A stretch of DNA of 37,301 nucleotides from Candidatus Wallbacteria bacterium (GTDB lineage Bacteria > Muiribacteriota > UBA6191 > JACPRK01), in the NCBI GenBank assembly GCA_016213845.1, contig JACQZN010000094.1, positions 1 through 37,301 on the forward strand, written 5' to 3'. Below the pieces are notes generated by a model, which was given only the letters and a program-made list of their open reading frames with translations, did no database searches and was not told the DNA's origin. Every line of letters begins with the position of its first letter. Position 1 is the stretch's first letter. Shown here piece after piece: positions 14,886 to 22,656 of the stretch. Made by a program: the position numbers and the translations under genes.

Positions 14886-17053
14886 GGCCGGGCAAGCGCC
14901 GGCGCATCGTCGTCGCAGACGACGAGGACGGGGTGCGCGAGTTCCTCCAGACGATCCTCGAGATGGAGGGCTACGACGTGCGAGTGGCCGTCGACGGCCA
15001 GGACGCGCTGGAAGTCTTCCGCGAGTTCAAGCCCGACCTGGTGCTTCTCGACCACAGGATGCCGAAGAAGTCGGGGATGCAGGTGCTCGCGGAGTTGAGG
15101 CGCGACTTCGACAGTCTCTCGCTGCCCGTGATGCTGCTCACGGCCGATTCCGGGCCCGAGATCCGCTTCGGCGGCATCGAGTCCGGGGCGAACGACTATC
15201 TGGCCAAGCCCTACGAACGGCGCGACTTGCTGGTCCGCGTCAGTCGGCTCCTGCAAGCTGTGGAGCTGCGCGAGGCGCTCGACAACGAACGGTCCCGCCA
15301 TCAGGAGAGGGTGGACCTGCTGCTGGAGGTCGCGGCGATGGTCGCTGAGAGCGCCGAGCTTGCGGAGCTCTGGCCGCGGCTGGACAAGCTGGCGCGGGAG
15401 CGGCTGAAGCTGGCCGTGTCGTCGGTCTTCGTGCCGGCCGCTGCTGCCGGGCATCTGGAGACCGTCTATCCCGCCGAGCCTCCGTTCTCACTGGAGGAGG
15501 CCGAGGACGTGCTGGGGTTCCAGATGGAGATGTGGCGCTCTGCGGAGGGCGCGCCGCCGGAGGGCGAGCCAGGCTACAAGCCCGCCGTGCTTCCGGCCGC
15601 CGGGGAGCTCTGGTTTCCGGTGAGGGCCGATCGCAGGCTCGTGGCAGTGATCGGGTTCGCGGGCGCGGAGCCGTCGACGAGAGGCGGTGCGCTCGATCCG
15701 CAGATCCGGCCGCTGCTGGCGGCGCTGGCGAGGTTGCTCTGCATGGCGGCCGAGAACCGCGAGCTCTGGGGGCGCGAGCGGCTTCGCCTGGCTCAAGCTG
15801 CGGAGATGCAGGCGGCCACGGTCGTGCAGGAGCGTGTGTTGCCCGATCGGCTTCCGGCCGCGGGGCAGTTCGAGACGGCCGCGGTGACGATCCCGGCCAG
15901 CGCCATCGGGGGCGACTACTTCACCTGGTTCGAGTATGCCGACGGCAGCCTGGGCGCCTTCGTCGCCGACGTGGTGGGCAAGGGGCTGACGGCGGCGATG
16001 CACACGATGGTGCTCAACACCCTGGTGCGGGAGCACGGCCCTCTGTCCGCCGGTCCCGCAGAGCTTCTGACTCGCGTCAATGGCGTGCTTTGCGGGCCGC
16101 TCGAGTGGACGCGCGAGGACCCGGTGCCGTGCGGCGCGCTGCGGTTGACGGCGATCGCGGGACAACCGGTGGCCGAATACGCAAACGCCGGCCACGAGCC
16201 GCTGTTGCGGCTCACGGCAGCCGGAGAGGCGAGCTTCGCGATGCCCGGGCGCAGCTTTCCGCTCGGATGGCGGAACCCCCCGGTGATCGCCTCCGTCAGC
16301 TTCCCGCTGGCTCAGGGCGACGCCGTGGTTCTCTACTCGGACGGCCTTCACGATGCTCTGGCGCGGCTTTCCCGTCCCGCCGCACCCGGGCCGGCCCCGC
16401 AGGCCGCGTCGCTTCGCCGCTCGCAGGTGTCGGGGCCGCGGGAGCTGGCCGACTGGCTGGGGCTGGAGAGAGCGGCGCTCCCTGCACAGGCGCTGAGGCA
16501 GGCCATCGAGAGGGTCCAGGAGGCCGCCTCGCTCCCCGACGACGTCACCATCCTGATAGCGCAGACCGCCAGGGGACCGGTCGACCGGGGAATTCGTGAG
16601 CTCCGGACCGGCGACGGACTGGAGCTGTCGCTATCGAGCGCGCCCGAGCTCCTGGCTCCCGTGCGGGCGGCGGTGATGGCGTTCCTCGCCGAGTGTCGCG
16701 TGCCCGAGCCCGCCGCCTTTCAGATCTCAGCGGTGGTGGCCGAGATCCAGACCAATGCGATCGTTCATGGACTGGGTAAGAGGACCGATCAGCCGCTGCG
16801 GATCGGACTGCGGAGGCAGGCCGGGGGGCTCGAGATCGAGGTCGAGGAGTTTCACTGCGGCCCCTACTCGGCCCCCGAGCTGCCGGGCAGCTCCGGTTTG
16901 CGGCCTGGCGAGGGCGGGATCGGGTTGGTGCTGGCGCGGAGGGTCATGGAGTCGGTAGAATTCCTTGCCGTCGAGCGGATGAGCCTGCGGGTCCGGATGC
17001 GCTGGAGCGGTTCGGTGAGGGCCGGCGCAGGCGCCGGTGAAGGTCCCGGATGA
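14882..17053 (+). CDS. Receiver - GAF-like - PP2C (SpoIIE type) phosphatase - HATPase partner-switching regulator
   Basis: A 723-residue multidomain protein. Residues 1-125 are a CheY-like receiver (acidic pair D13/D14, phospho-acceptor D57 in LVLLDHRMP, T87, K109). Residues ~130-300 look GAF-like. Residues ~310-525 are a SpoIIE/RsbU-type PP2C phosphatase with SAIGGDYF, VADVVGKG, YSDGL and LPDDVTIL, all the metal-binding positions. Residues ~545-705 are an RsbW-like HATPase with an intact N-box (EIQTNAIVHG) and GGIGLVLARRV lid, but the usual DxGxG reads EFHCGP. Phosphatase and anti-sigma-type kinase on one chain, gated by a receiver, suggest partner switching in response to a histidine kinase. 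Its ATGA overlap with pelG and with the STAS gene ties it to the Pel operon. Confidence 0.88.
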   Translation: MRPGKRRRIVVADDEDGVREFLQTILEMEGYDVRVAVDGQDALEVFREFKPDLVLLDHRMPKKSGMQVLAELRRDFDSLSLPVMLLTADSGPEIRFGGIESGANDYLAKPYERRDLLVRVSRLLQAVELREALDNERSRHQERVDLLLEVAAMVAESAELAELWPRLDKLARERLKLAVSSVFVPAAAAGHLETVYPAEPPFSLEEAEDVLGFQMEMWRSAEGAPPEGEPGYKPAVLPAAGELWFPVRADRRLVAVIGFAGAEPSTRGGALDPQIRPLLAALARLLCMAAENRELWGRERLRLAQAAEMQAATVVQERVLPDRLPAAGQFETAAVTIPASAIGGDYFTWFEYADGSLGAFVADVVGKGLTAAMHTMVLNTLVREHGPLSAGPAELLTRVNGVLCGPLEWTREDPVPCGALRLTAIAGQPVAEYANAGHEPLLRLTAAGEASFAMPGRSFPLGWRNPPVIASVSFPLAQGDAVVLYSDGLHDALARLSRPAAPGPAPQAASLRRSQVSGPRELADWLGLERAALPAQALRQAIERVQEAASLPDDVTILIAQTARGPVDRGIRELRTGDGLELSLSSAPELLAPVRAAVMAFLAECRVPEPAAFQISAVVAEIQTNAIVHGLGKRTDQPLRIGLRRQAGGLEIEVEEFHCGPYSAPELPGSSGLRPGEGGIGLVLARRVMESVEFLAVERMSLRVRMRWSGSVRAGAGAGEGPG

Positions 17054-17427
17054 GCGTCAGGATAGAAAAGATGAAAGAGGTCCGAGGGGTGGTCGTCTCG
17101 CGCCTGGCCAGAACGGACCTGCCCCCCGGGGAGTGTTTTGATCTCGACTTGATGCAGGCCGTCGCGCTCGAGGCGGCCCTCAAGGAGTTGGTCACTCCGC
17201 CCGCGGGCAGGATCGTTCTGGAGCTGTCGCTGGTGACCTACATGGATTCGAAGACGTTCTGGGCGATGGTCCGCGCGGCCGACGCGCTGCGCGTCGCGGG
17301 CGGATGCCTGGTCGTGAGCGGCTTGCACGCCAACATCTCCCGGCTGCTCGAGCTGACCGGGGCCGACGAATTCCTTCAAGCCTACGCGACGGCCGACGAG
17401 GCCGTGGCAGCGCTCGAGGCCCGTTGA
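17050..17427 (+). CDS. STAS-domain anti-anti-sigma-factor-like protein
   Basis: A 125-residue single STAS domain. The segment IVLELSLVTYMDSKTFWAMV aligns with the SpoIIAA/RsbV phosphorylation loop; S67 in MDSKT is the expected phospho-acceptor, although the usual DSSG/DSTG is DSKT here. In partner switching the dephosphorylated STAS protein binds its HATPase kinase, and a PP2C phosphatase resets it. Both opposing domains are in the adjacent upstream gene, which it overlaps by ATGA, so these two are the likely partners. No sigma factor is encoded nearby, so the output may be a Pel protein rather than transcription (inference). Confidence 0.85.
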   Translation: MSVRIEKMKEVRGVVVSRLARTDLPPGECFDLDLMQAVALEAALKELVTPPAGRIVLELSLVTYMDSKTFWAMVRAADALRVAGGCLVVSGLHANISRLLELTGADEFLQAYATADEAVAALEAR

Positions 17428-17447
17428 GGCCCAATCGGGAGGCCGGC

Positions 17448-19211
17448 ATGGCGGCAGATCTGACTTTTCACGGCGCAACCCGCACGGTGACGGGCTCAGC
17501 CTACTTGCTGGAGACGGGGTCGGCGCGAATCCTCGTCGACTGCGGCATGTACCAGGGGCCGAAGATGGAGGAGCGGAACCGCCAGCCGTTCGCCTTCGAG
17601 CCCGCGAGCCTCACGGCGGTGCTACTGACGCACGCCCACATCGACCACTCCGGGCGGTTGCCGCAGCTGGTACGTAACGGCTTCCGAGGCAAGATTTACG
17701 CCCACGCGGCGACGGTCGATCTTGCGGCCGTGCTGCTTGCCGATTCGGCCCACATCCAGGAGATGACCCAGGAGTGGGCCAATCGCCGGCGCAAGCGCAA
17801 CGGCCTGGAGCCGCTGCCGCCGCTCTACACCGCCGCCGACTCCGAGGCCGTGATCGCACAGCTCTCGGCCGTCGGCTACGACAAGCCTTTCGAGCTTCCG
17901 GGAACCGGGGTCACGGTCACCTTCCGCGACGCCGGCCACATCCTGGGTTCCGCCTGGATCGAGGTTGTCCACGGGCCTGCGCGCAAGCGCTCCTCGGTCG
18001 TCTTTTCGGGCGATCTGGGCAATTCGCCGGCGCCGATCCTGAACGACCCGACCCCGCTGGCGTCGGCCGATTACGTGCTCATCGAATCGACCTACGGCCA
18101 CCGGCGCCACGAGGACGCGAAGTCGAAAGAGGAGCTGCTGGCGGAGATCGTCCGCACCACGGTGGCTCGCGGAGGAAACCTGGTCATCCCCAGCTTCAGC
18201 GTCGGCCGCACGCAGGAGCTGCTGTACGCGTTCGACGGCCTGCAGCGTGCCGGGAAGCTTCCGTTCGTGCCGATCTACCTGGACAGCCCGATGGCGATCA
18301 CCGCCACCGAGGTCTTCCGCCGCCACCCCGAGTGCTATGACGAAGAGCTCAGGGGCAAGATAGAAGCTGGAAGCGATCCGCTGGCTCCGTCCAACCTGCG
18401 CATCTCGCGGACGGCCGACCAGAGCCGCGCCATCAACGCGGCGCCCGGGCCCAGCGTCATCATCAGCGCCAACGGAATGTGCACGGCCGGGCGCATCCTC
18501 CACCACCTGCGGCAAAACCTCTGGCGTCCGGAGTCGACGGTTCTTTTCGTCGGGTTCCAGGGTGAGGGGACTCTGGGCCGATCCGTTCGAGACGGCGCGC
18601 GCGAGGTGACCATCATGGGAGAGCGCGTGAGCGTGCGCGCCCGCATCGAGTCGATCGGCGGCTTCAGCGCCCACGCCGACCAGGACGGTCTCACGCGCTG
18701 GCTGTTCGCCAGCGAGCGGCGTCCGGAGCGTGTCTTCGTCGTGCACGGGGAGGTGAAGTCGGCATTCGGACTGAGTGACCTCATCGGAGCAAAATGGTCC
18801 GGTGCCGGCTACGTCCCGCAGTTCCGGCAGACCGTCCGCCTGGAACCCGCGGCCGTCCGGGCGCTGGAGCAGGTACCCGCGGCCCCGCCCGCCGAGCGGG
18901 TGCGCGGCTTCAAGACCCACGGACTGGAGCTCGAGCAGCGCGCCCGCTCGCTCGAGGCCGAGCTGGCCGATTTCCTGGCGTCCGCCCGTGTCTGGGCCGA
19001 CGGGGAGTCGGACCGCGACGCGGCGGCGTCCGGCTCGCTCGCCGTGGTCCGCGATGTCCTCGGCCGCATCGGCGAGATGGCCTGCGAGAGCGCCAGTGCC
19101 TGCCGCCAGGTGCTTTCGCGCGTGCCCGCCGGCCGCGGCAAGAAGCTCGAGGAACGCCAGCTCGTCGACGAGCTGGGCCGCCTGGGCCAAAAGCTCAAGA
19201 AGCGCCGCTAG
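17448..19211 (+). CDS. Beta-CASP metallo-beta-lactamase RNase (CPSF73/TTHA0252-like)
   Basis: A 587-residue protein. It has an N-terminal metallo-beta-lactamase core with LTHAHIDHSGRLP (HxHxDH) and DAGHILGSAWIE, SGDLG and STYGHRRH. A central beta-CASP region follows, then ISANGMCTAGRILHHL and GGFSAHADQDGL, ending the fold with VHGE. Family members are RNA endo/exonucleases. The last ~130 residues are a charged helical extension ending in LKKRR that may bind nucleic acid. GGGAGG just upstream of ATG 17448 is a good ribosome site. It lies 20 bases after the STAS gene and is the last gene of the run, so it is probably cotranscribed with the Pel operon; whether it acts on that mRNA is unknown. 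Confidence 0.9.
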   Translation: MAADLTFHGATRTVTGSAYLLETGSARILVDCGMYQGPKMEERNRQPFAFEPASLTAVLLTHAHIDHSGRLPQLVRNGFRGKIYAHAATVDLAAVLLADSAHIQEMTQEWANRRRKRNGLEPLPPLYTAADSEAVIAQLSAVGYDKPFELPGTGVTVTFRDAGHILGSAWIEVVHGPARKRSSVVFSGDLGNSPAPILNDPTPLASADYVLIESTYGHRRHEDAKSKEELLAEIVRTTVARGGNLVIPSFSVGRTQELLYAFDGLQRAGKLPFVPIYLDSPMAITATEVFRRHPECYDEELRGKIEAGSDPLAPSNLRISRTADQSRAINAAPGPSVIISANGMCTAGRILHHLRQNLWRPESTVLFVGFQGEGTLGRSVRDGAREVTIMGERVSVRARIESIGGFSAHADQDGLTRWLFASERRPERVFVVHGEVKSAFGLSDLIGAKWSGAGYVPQFRQTVRLEPAAVRALEQVPAAPPAERVRGFKTHGLELEQRARSLEAELADFLASARVWADGESDRDAAASGSLAVVRDVLGRIGEMACESASACRQVLSRVPAGRGKKLEERQLVDELGRLGQKLKKRR

Positions 19212-19226
19212 CCCCCGCGTCCCCCC

Positions 19227-19252
19227 CCGCTCACCCTGAGCCTGTCGAAGGG
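19227..19252 (-). repeat. Dispersed repeat, copy 3, inverted
   Basis: Plus-strand CCGCTCACCCTGAGCCTGTC then GAAGGG, whose reverse complement (CCCTTCGACAGGCTCAGGGT...) matches the copies at 305-331 and 9340-9366. A partial second copy (CACCCTGCGCAGACC...AGTCGAAGGACC) follows to about 19292. It fills the gap between two convergent genes. Confidence 0.6.
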
Positions 19253-19263
19253 TCACCCTGCGC

Positions 19264-19280
19264 AGACCGCGCAGCGGTCT
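19264..19280. terminator. Hairpin between convergent genes, possible bidirectional terminator
   Basis: AGACCGC, loop GCA, GCGGTCT is a perfect 7-bp stem located between the stop of the beta-CASP gene and that of the leftward kinase gene. No T-run follows on either side, so intrinsic termination would be weak. Position is the main argument. Confidence 0.45.
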
Positions 19281-19295
19281 AGTCGAAGGACCGTT

Positions 19296-20741
19296 CTACG
19301 CGCCCTGCGCGGCCAGAAGCTTCAGCTTCTCCAGAGGCAGCCGCGGCAGCGTGAGCACGTAGCAGTTTCCGCCTTCCGGAGGCGACTGCAGGAAGATGTC
19401 GCCGCCGTGCATGTGGATCAGCCGGGCCGCGACCGAGAGGCCGATGCCGGTGTACCGGTTCGTCAGGTCCACGAAGGGCTCGAATATGCGGTCGCGGATC
19501 TCCGAGGGGACCGGCTCGCCGACGTCCCGGATGGAGAGCACCGCGCCCTGGCTGCCCTCGCGGTAGCCGAGTGAGACGTGCAGCGCGCCGCCCTGCGGCA
19601 TCGAGCGGGCCGAGGCCCGGAGAATCTGGACCAGCGCCTGCTGGAGCTGCTGCGAGTCGAGCAGCTGCGGCTCTTCGCGCTCGAGCTTCAACTCCCGGTG
19701 GAGCTCGATCTTCTGCTGGGCCAGCGCCGGGCCGACCAGCTCCAGTGCGCACTCCAGCTGCTCCGATAGGTTAGCTGCCGAAAACTGCAACGGTACGGGC
19801 TGCGCGTAGGTAACGAACTGGGAGACAGCGTCGTCGAGCTCCTTGACCTTGGCCAGGATGACCGCCGTCCACTCCTTGAGCTTCTGGGCGTCGCCGCCCC
19901 GGGTGATGAGCTGCGTGAGGCTGTTGATGGCTGTCAGCGGCGTGCGAATCCGGTGGGCCAGCCCCGAGGCGATGTGCATGAAGAGCTCGTTCTTCTCGCG
20001 GTTGGCCAGGTGCAGCGAGAGGACGTGCTTGTGCCTCACCTGGTCGATCATCAGGTTGAAGGTGCGGGTCCACTCGCCCAGCTCGTTCTTGTCGAGTGTC
20101 GTCAGCTGGCCGATCTCCTGCCCCTCGGCGATGAGCCTCATCGCGGCGATGAAACGCTCCAGGGGCCGCAGGATGAGCCGCGCCATGAAGAGGCCCAGGA
20201 AGCAGCTCAGGATGGCCACGACGGCGGCCACCTGCAGGAGCCCGATGTTCATCTGATTGAGCAGCTGCTCCGTGGCGGACTTGCTGTAGATGGCGAGGAT
20301 TCCTCCGTCGGTGGTACGCATCGACCAGCCGACGTAGTTGTCGGCGCCGGTGCTCGGGTAGAGCAGCAGCGGCTCCAGGCTGGCCAGGATGTGCGCGCCC
20401 AACTCGATCCCGGGCGGGATGGCGCCCTGGAGCACCGAGGGGGGGAGCGAGACGTTGGCGGGGATGTGAACCAACCCGACCAGGCTGGAGTCCAGGGACT
20501 GCGCGGCCAGCCGGCGGCGCAGGCGCTCCATATCCTTGGGGCTTGGGGTCGACTCGTAGGCCTGCACGGCCGATGCCAGTGCAATCGACACGCGCATCTG
20601 GAAGGCCTCGGTCACGCTCCTGCGGACCATGCTAGTGGTGACGGTACCGACCGAGACCATGGCGATGGCGACCATGGCGACAATGAAGAAGACGAACTTA
20701 CGTTCCAAGCTCCGGCTCAGGAAGTCGCGCAGGATTTCCAT
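19296..20741 (-). CDS. Membrane sensor histidine kinase with degenerate N-box
   Basis: A 481-residue protein: TM1 ~16-37, periplasmic sensor ~38-165, TM2 ~166-190, HAMP ~191-245, HisKA with H263 in LAHRIRTPLTAI, and HATPase ~340-470 with DVG (D406), IFEPFVDL and TGIGLSVAARLI. The N-box that normally supplies the Mg-binding Asn reads QALVQILRASARSMPQGG; both usual Asn positions are replaced (Q372, A376), and the G1 box is DVGEPV rather than DxGxG. ATP use may be weak or it may act as a phosphatase/pseudokinase. It follows prs by 19 bases with a GAGGG ribosome site, so the two are probably cotranscribed. No response regulator is adjacent on this strand; the nearest receiver is in the Pel operon protein at 14882-17053. 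Confidence 0.85.
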   Translation of the reverse strand: MEILRDFLSRSLERKFVFFIVAMVAIAMVSVGTVTTSMVRRSVTEAFQMRVSIALASAVQAYESTPSPKDMERLRRRLAAQSLDSSLVGLVHIPANVSLPPSVLQGAIPPGIELGAHILASLEPLLLYPSTGADNYVGWSMRTTDGGILAIYSKSATEQLLNQMNIGLLQVAAVVAILSCFLGLFMARLILRPLERFIAAMRLIAEGQEIGQLTTLDKNELGEWTRTFNLMIDQVRHKHVLSLHLANREKNELFMHIASGLAHRIRTPLTAINSLTQLITRGGDAQKLKEWTAVILAKVKELDDAVSQFVTYAQPVPLQFSAANLSEQLECALELVGPALAQQKIELHRELKLEREEPQLLDSQQLQQALVQILRASARSMPQGGALHVSLGYREGSQGAVLSIRDVGEPVPSEIRDRIFEPFVDLTNRYTGIGLSVAARLIHMHGGDIFLQSPPEGGNCYVLTLPRLPLEKLKLLAAQGA

Positions 20742-20760
20742 GACCCTCGGGTCTTGCTCC

Positions 20761-21705
20761 CTAGTGCTCGAAGAGCGCAGAGATCGACGTGCCGTCGTGA
20801 ATGCGCTTGATGGCTTCGCCGAACAGGTGCGCCACGGAAAGGACGCGGATCTTGGGGATACGCCTGGAGGGCGGCAGCGGAACGGTGTCGGTGATGACCA
20901 GCTCCTCTATCGGACTGTCGCGGAACCGGTCGATCGCGTTGCCGCAGAGGATGCCGTGGGTGACGGCCCCGTAAATCTTCTTGGCGCCGTTCTCGAGGAG
21001 CGCCTTCACGACGCCCATCATGGAGCCACCTGTGCTGATCTCGTCGTCGAAGATGATGGCGTTGTGGCCGCGGACCTCGCCGATCAGGTGGAGGATCTCC
21101 GAAGAGTCGTCGTTGCCGCGGCGGCGCTTGTCGAGGATGGCCAAGGGGACGTTGAGCCGCTTCGCGAAGTAGCGTGTCCGCTTGGCGCTGCCGGCGTCGG
21201 GCGCGACCGCCACGATGTCCTCGAGCCCCATCTCCTGGAAGTACCGGCAAAGCACGGGCTCGGCCAGCAGCTGGTCGACCGGGATGGCGAAGAACCCCTG
21301 AATCTGCTCGGCATGGAGATCCATGGTGATGACCCGGTTGGCGCCCGCAGTCTGCAGGAGGTCCGCGACGAGCTTGGCCGTGATGGAGATGCGCGGCTGG
21401 TCCTTCTTGTCCGAGCGGCTGTAAGCGAAATACGGCATCACAACCGTAATGCTCTTGGCCGAGGCGCGCATCAAGGCGTCCATGATGATGAAGAGCTCCA
21501 CGAGCCCGTCGTTGACCGGCGGGCACGACGGCTGGACGATGAAGCAGTCGCAAAGCCGCACGTTCTCGCGGATCTTCACGAAGGTGTTGTCGTTCTGGAA
21601 GCGCTGCACGTCCATCTTCCCCAGCGGAAGATCGAGGTACTCGCAGATCGCCTTCGCCAGTTCCGGATGGGCCGACCCCGAGAAGATCTTCAATCGGTTG
21701 CGCAT
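20761..21705 (-). CDS. prs: Ribose-phosphate pyrophosphokinase (PRPP synthase)
   Basis: A 314-residue class I PRPP synthase of normal length, making phosphoribosyl pyrophosphate from ribose 5-phosphate and ATP for nucleotide, His and Trp synthesis. Recognisable elements are YFAYSRSDKK (ATP-binding RQD loop), DLHAEQIQGFF, VAPDAGSAKRTRYFAKRL, DKRR with the catalytic Lys, and a PRPP loop IIFDDEISTGGSM. Several are divergent from the usual forms: NDNTFVKI in place of the GE-type substrate loop, and SRSD in place of ARQD. It may be a paralogue or belong to a distinct branch. A heptanucleotide tandem repeat begins 15 bases upstream of its ATG, and no ribosome site is visible. Confidence 0.9.
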   Translation of the reverse strand: MRNRLKIFSGSAHPELAKAICEYLDLPLGKMDVQRFQNDNTFVKIRENVRLCDCFIVQPSCPPVNDGLVELFIIMDALMRASAKSITVVMPYFAYSRSDKKDQPRISITAKLVADLLQTAGANRVITMDLHAEQIQGFFAIPVDQLLAEPVLCRYFQEMGLEDIVAVAPDAGSAKRTRYFAKRLNVPLAILDKRRRGNDDSSEILHLIGEVRGHNAIIFDDEISTGGSMMGVVKALLENGAKKIYGAVTHGILCGNAIDRFRDSPIEELVITDTVPLPPSRRIPKIRVLSVAHLFGEAIKRIHDGTSISALFEH

Positions 21706-21720
21706 CGGTCGCAGTTTAAC

Positions 21721-21776
21721 AGTAGCGAGTAGCGAGTAGCGAGTAGCGAGTAGTGAGTAGTGAGTAGTGAGTATTG
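21721..21776. repeat. 7-bp short tandem repeat upstream of prs
   Basis: Four perfect AGTAGCG units, three AGTAGTG units and one degenerate AGTATTG in uninterrupted register (8 x 7 bp). The array occupies about -16 to -71 relative to the prs start codon on the minus strand, where the leader or promoter should be. Confidence 0.95.
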
Positions 21777-21784
21777 GGGGGGCC

Positions 21785-21805
21785 AGAATCGAGAATCGAG
21801 AACTG
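21785..21805. repeat. Second 7-bp repeat tract
   Basis: AGAATCG, AGAATCG, AGAACTG in tandem, directly following the first heptamer array and with the same 7-bp period. Short and partly degenerate. Confidence 0.6.
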
Positions 21806-21830
21806 AGGAGAGGGCAGGGGGGGGCGCCCC

Positions 21831-21878
21831 AGCCCTAGCCCCAGCCCTTGCCCTTGCCCTTGCCCCAGCCCCAGCCCT
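21831..21878. repeat. 6-bp short tandem repeat, AGCCCT/TGCCCT/AGCCCC type
   Basis: Eight hexamers in register: AGCCCT, AGCCCC, AGCCCT, TGCCCT, TGCCCT, TGCCCC, AGCCCC, AGCCCT. It lies between the 3' end of the gspC-like gene and the heptamer arrays; with them it makes up most of the 238-base gap 21706-21943. Confidence 0.85.
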
Positions 21879-21943
21879 GGCTCCCGGGGGCGCCTTGGCG
21901 AACCGCTCTGCAGGTGCGCGGCGCGGAGTCCTTTCCGGGCGGT

Positions 21944-22417
21944 TTACTCGTCCAGCGGTTCGGGGTCCTGGGCGAAGAGGGAAAGGACGATCCGCGAACC
22001 GGCGCTATTGAGGATGATGCTGCTGGGATGGATTTCGGTGACGACGGCCTCGTTGATGTGGTCGCCGACGCGATAGATGCGCTCCAGGCCCGAGGCGAGG
22101 TCGCGCACGAAGACGGAGCGGTCCTGCTCGTCGCGGCAGATGATGCCGAGGATCTTGTGGGTCTGCTTGAGCTCCTGCAGTCCGAAAGCCGCCGCAGGCT
22201 CGAGCCTGGGTTGAGCCGGGGCGATCGTACGTCTGGCAGGTCCGCCGTAGAGCGCCAATCCCAGCCCCCGGCCGGACTCTCCTCCGGGCTGCTCGAGATA
22301 CGAAGCGAACCCCTCGATGCCGAGAGAGACCAGGTAGAGGGCGACGGCCCCATTGGCCAGCATCCTCAGAGTCGTCCGCAGAGGCAGTCGCCTCAGGATG
22401 TCGGAGATCCTTCCCAC
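21944..22417 (-). CDS. GspC/PilP-like single-pass protein with HR domain
   Basis: A 157-residue protein from GTG 22417, preceded by a TAGGAATGTC ribosome site. One membrane helix (~20-38) is followed by a short periplasmic linker and a C-terminal domain (~85-150) containing LGIICRDEQDRSVFVRD...RIYRVGDHIN...VTEIHPSSIILNSAG. This is the beta-sandwich homology region of type II secretion GspC and related PilP proteins, which contacts the secretin. It lacks the PDZ domain of longer GspC. No secretin, ATPase or pseudopilin gene is in the window, so it is an orphan here. It is divergent from the HEAT gene and upstream of prs on the same strand. Confidence 0.65.
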   Translation of the reverse strand: MGRISDILRRLPLRTTLRMLANGAVALYLVSLGIEGFASYLEQPGGESGRGLGLALYGGPARRTIAPAQPRLEPAAAFGLQELKQTHKILGIICRDEQDRSVFVRDLASGLERIYRVGDHINEAVVTEIHPSSIILNSAGSRIVLSLFAQDPEPLDE

Positions 22418-22597
22418 GACATTCCTATCGGACTGCCGTCAGCGTCCGGCAAGCGGCCCGCCGCGTGGTTTCAGGTCGTTTGAGACGATTTGAGGCGATT
22501 TCAGCGCCATCCACCCATCGTCCCTGCTAGCCTGTGCCCCACGTGCCGGTTCGGCCTTCAGCTCCAGGTCCCGGGCGGCCCGCAACCGAACCTCTCA

Positions 22598-22626
22598 TTG
22601 ACAGTACATGATCTCCTTGTTATCAT
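22598..22626 (+). promoter_or_regulatory. Sigma-70-type promoter for the HEAT-dprA-smg operon
   Basis: A perfect -35 TTGACA (22598-22603), a 17-bp spacer and a -10 TATCAT (22621-22626). Transcription would start near 22633, about 24 bases before the GTG start at 22657. This is the best promoter match in the window. Confidence 0.75.
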
Positions 22627-22656
22627 CGGCGGCCCGATTGACGGCCGGAAAGCGCC

